From: Streptosporangiaceae bacterium
Lineage (GTDB): Bacteria; Actinomycetota; Actinomycetes; Streptosporangiales; Streptosporangiaceae
Assembly (NCBI GenBank): GCA_030038495.1
Contig: JASHOV010000547.1
Span: 1-35,208 of the forward strand
Direction: 5' to 3'
Length of the DNA: 35,208 nucleotides
In this document: positions 34,151 through 35,208 of the stretch, one piece after another
Numbering within the stretch: position 1 is the first letter of the stretch
Layout of the letters: each line of letters begins with the position of its first letter
The notes under the pieces: model-generated
Told to the model about the DNA's origin: nothing
The model's input: only the letters and a program-made list of their open reading frames with translations
The model's database searches: none
Translations under genes and position numbers: made by a program

Positions 34151-35208
34151 CTATCCGCCCCCGCCCAGGTTGAGGCTGTCCTGGTAGAGCGCGGCCATGG
34201 CCAGCGGCACCCAGCCGCTGTCCCAGGTGTGCGCCATGTAGGTCGGTGTCTCGGTGGTGTGCTGTATGCCCTCGCTGGTGAGCAGCGTGTCGTAGTCGGC
34301 GTCATCGGTCTGGTAGAGGCCATAGCCGCCGATCCAGATCCGGTTGCTGGTCAGGAACGGCGCGCTGTGCGCCTGAACGAACGACGCCGACAGCTCATAG
34401 TTGGCCTGGAAGTTGGCGTTGGTGCCGTACCCGGCCTCTGAGTCGCTACCGAACTCGTCGTAGGAGGTCATGTCCGCCGGGAAATCCCACGAAGCCGCCA
34501 GCGTGAATAGGTTGGGATACTTCAGGATCAGATCCTGCCCGCCGTAGCCGGACTTGGAGAACCCGATCAGCCAGATCTGCTCGGTGCCTGTGGTGGCCAG
34601 GTTCTGCTGGATCCAGGGCACCAGTTCCTGGGTCATGAAGCTCTCGTACTGGACGTCTGGATTGTCCGGGTTATCCGCGTACCAGGGGTCGATCGAGAAG
34701 GTCGGCTCGATGATCGTCAGGTTGTACTGGTTCTGAGCGTTGAGCGCCTGCAAGGTCTCCAGACCGTCCCCGTAGGTGCTGCCCAGTCCCGGCTCGACCG
34801 GCAGCACGATGAGGAAGTTGTGCGCCACTCCCGCGGCCGGATCCGACGGCGGCAGCACCCGCATCGGCTGTGACCCTGGCCCGTTGTCGGGGGAGGTCAC
34901 GCTGTAGGTCTCAATCCCGGTGTCGTCGGTGGACTGGTAGGTGATGCTGAACGCCGGCGTCGCGCCACAGGACACGGCCACGCTCGTGACGTCCGCGGCG
35001 GACATGACGCCCGATCCGGCCGAGACCGTGCAGGTCTGGCCGGACGGCTGGGTCCCCACCGTCACGTCATAGCCCGAGCCGGAATCCACCGGGGTAGCAA
35101 AAGTGAACGAGCCATCGCCGGTCACCGTCAGCGAATCGCCGCCATTGTCCTGCAGCACCAGCGTCCCCGACAGCCCCGACACCGAGCCGCCCACGGTGTA
35201 ACTGGACC
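34151..35208 (-). CDS. Secreted/surface protein (5' truncated by the window edge): YTVGG-type repeat domain + alpha/beta-hydrolase-like domain
   Basis: The frame stays open to 35208 (adds ..SYT upstream of VGGSVSGLSGTLVLQDNGGDSLTVTGDGSFTFATPVDSGSGYDVTVGTQPSGQTCTVSAGSGVMSAADVTSVAVSC); IWLIGFSKSGYGGQDLILKYPNLF gives a GxSxG nucleophile elbow. Confidence 0.6.
   Translation of the reverse strand, partial: SSYTVGGSVSGLSGTLVLQDNGGDSLTVTGDGSFTFATPVDSGSGYDVTVGTQPSGQTCTVSAGSGVMSAADVTSVAVSCGATPAFSITYQSTDDTGIETYSVTSPDNGPGSQPMRVLPPSDPAAGVAHNFLIVLPVEPGLGSTYGDGLETLQALNAQNQYNLTIIEPTFSIDPWYADNPDNPDVQYESFMTQELVPWIQQNLATTGTEQIWLIGFSKSGYGGQDLILKYPNLFTLAASWDFPADMTSYDEFGSDSEAGYGTNANFQANYELSASFVQAHSAPFLTSNRIWIGGYGLYQTDDADYDTLLTSEGIQHTTETPTYMAHTWDSGWVPLAMAALYQDSLNLGGGG

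Noticed and set aside
1-35208. CRISPR arrays, tRNA/rRNA genes, transposases or integrases
   Set aside because: No regularly spaced repeats, no recognisable RNA gene signatures and no transposase/integrase motifs found by reading.

Overview
High-GC, actinobacterial-type surface/exo-polysaccharide biosynthesis locus, almost fully coding. Left to right: a truncated zinc-domain methyltransferase (minus strand, off the left edge, missing from the ORF track) divergent from a C-methyltransferase / RfbF-like nucleotidyltransferase / PIG-L deacetylase operon; a GT4; two tandem Wzz/Wzc-like co-polymerases with degenerate P-loop domains; a heparinase-II/III-like protein, a fused Zn-dehydrogenase/Gfo-Idh-MocA oxidoreductase, AsnB-like amidotransferase and GT4; an SDR; a Wzx-like flippase fused to a RodZ-like HTH and a MurJ/MviN-tail-like F5/8-type domain; an FMO-like flavoprotein and ATP-grasp enzyme; a Wzy-like polymerase; a GT2, polysaccharide pyruvyl transferase and methyltransferase; a secreted DUF4038-type glycoside hydrolase; a GDP-heptose-type operon (HddA, HddC, SDR, GT4, GmhA, GmhB); a CmcI-like methyltransferase; and a partial secreted alpha/beta-hydrolase-like protein. 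The most interesting non-coding signal is a recurrent promoter-like element, GTATCA[C/G]-N19/20-(TAT/TAA/TAG-like), found by eye upstream of eight transcription units, twice as back-to-back divergent pairs. It suggests a shared cluster-specific sigma factor or activator. The most interesting protein is the flippase-RodZ-F5/8 fusion, which parallels the actinobacterial MurJ architecture. All product calls come from reading motifs; no searches were run.
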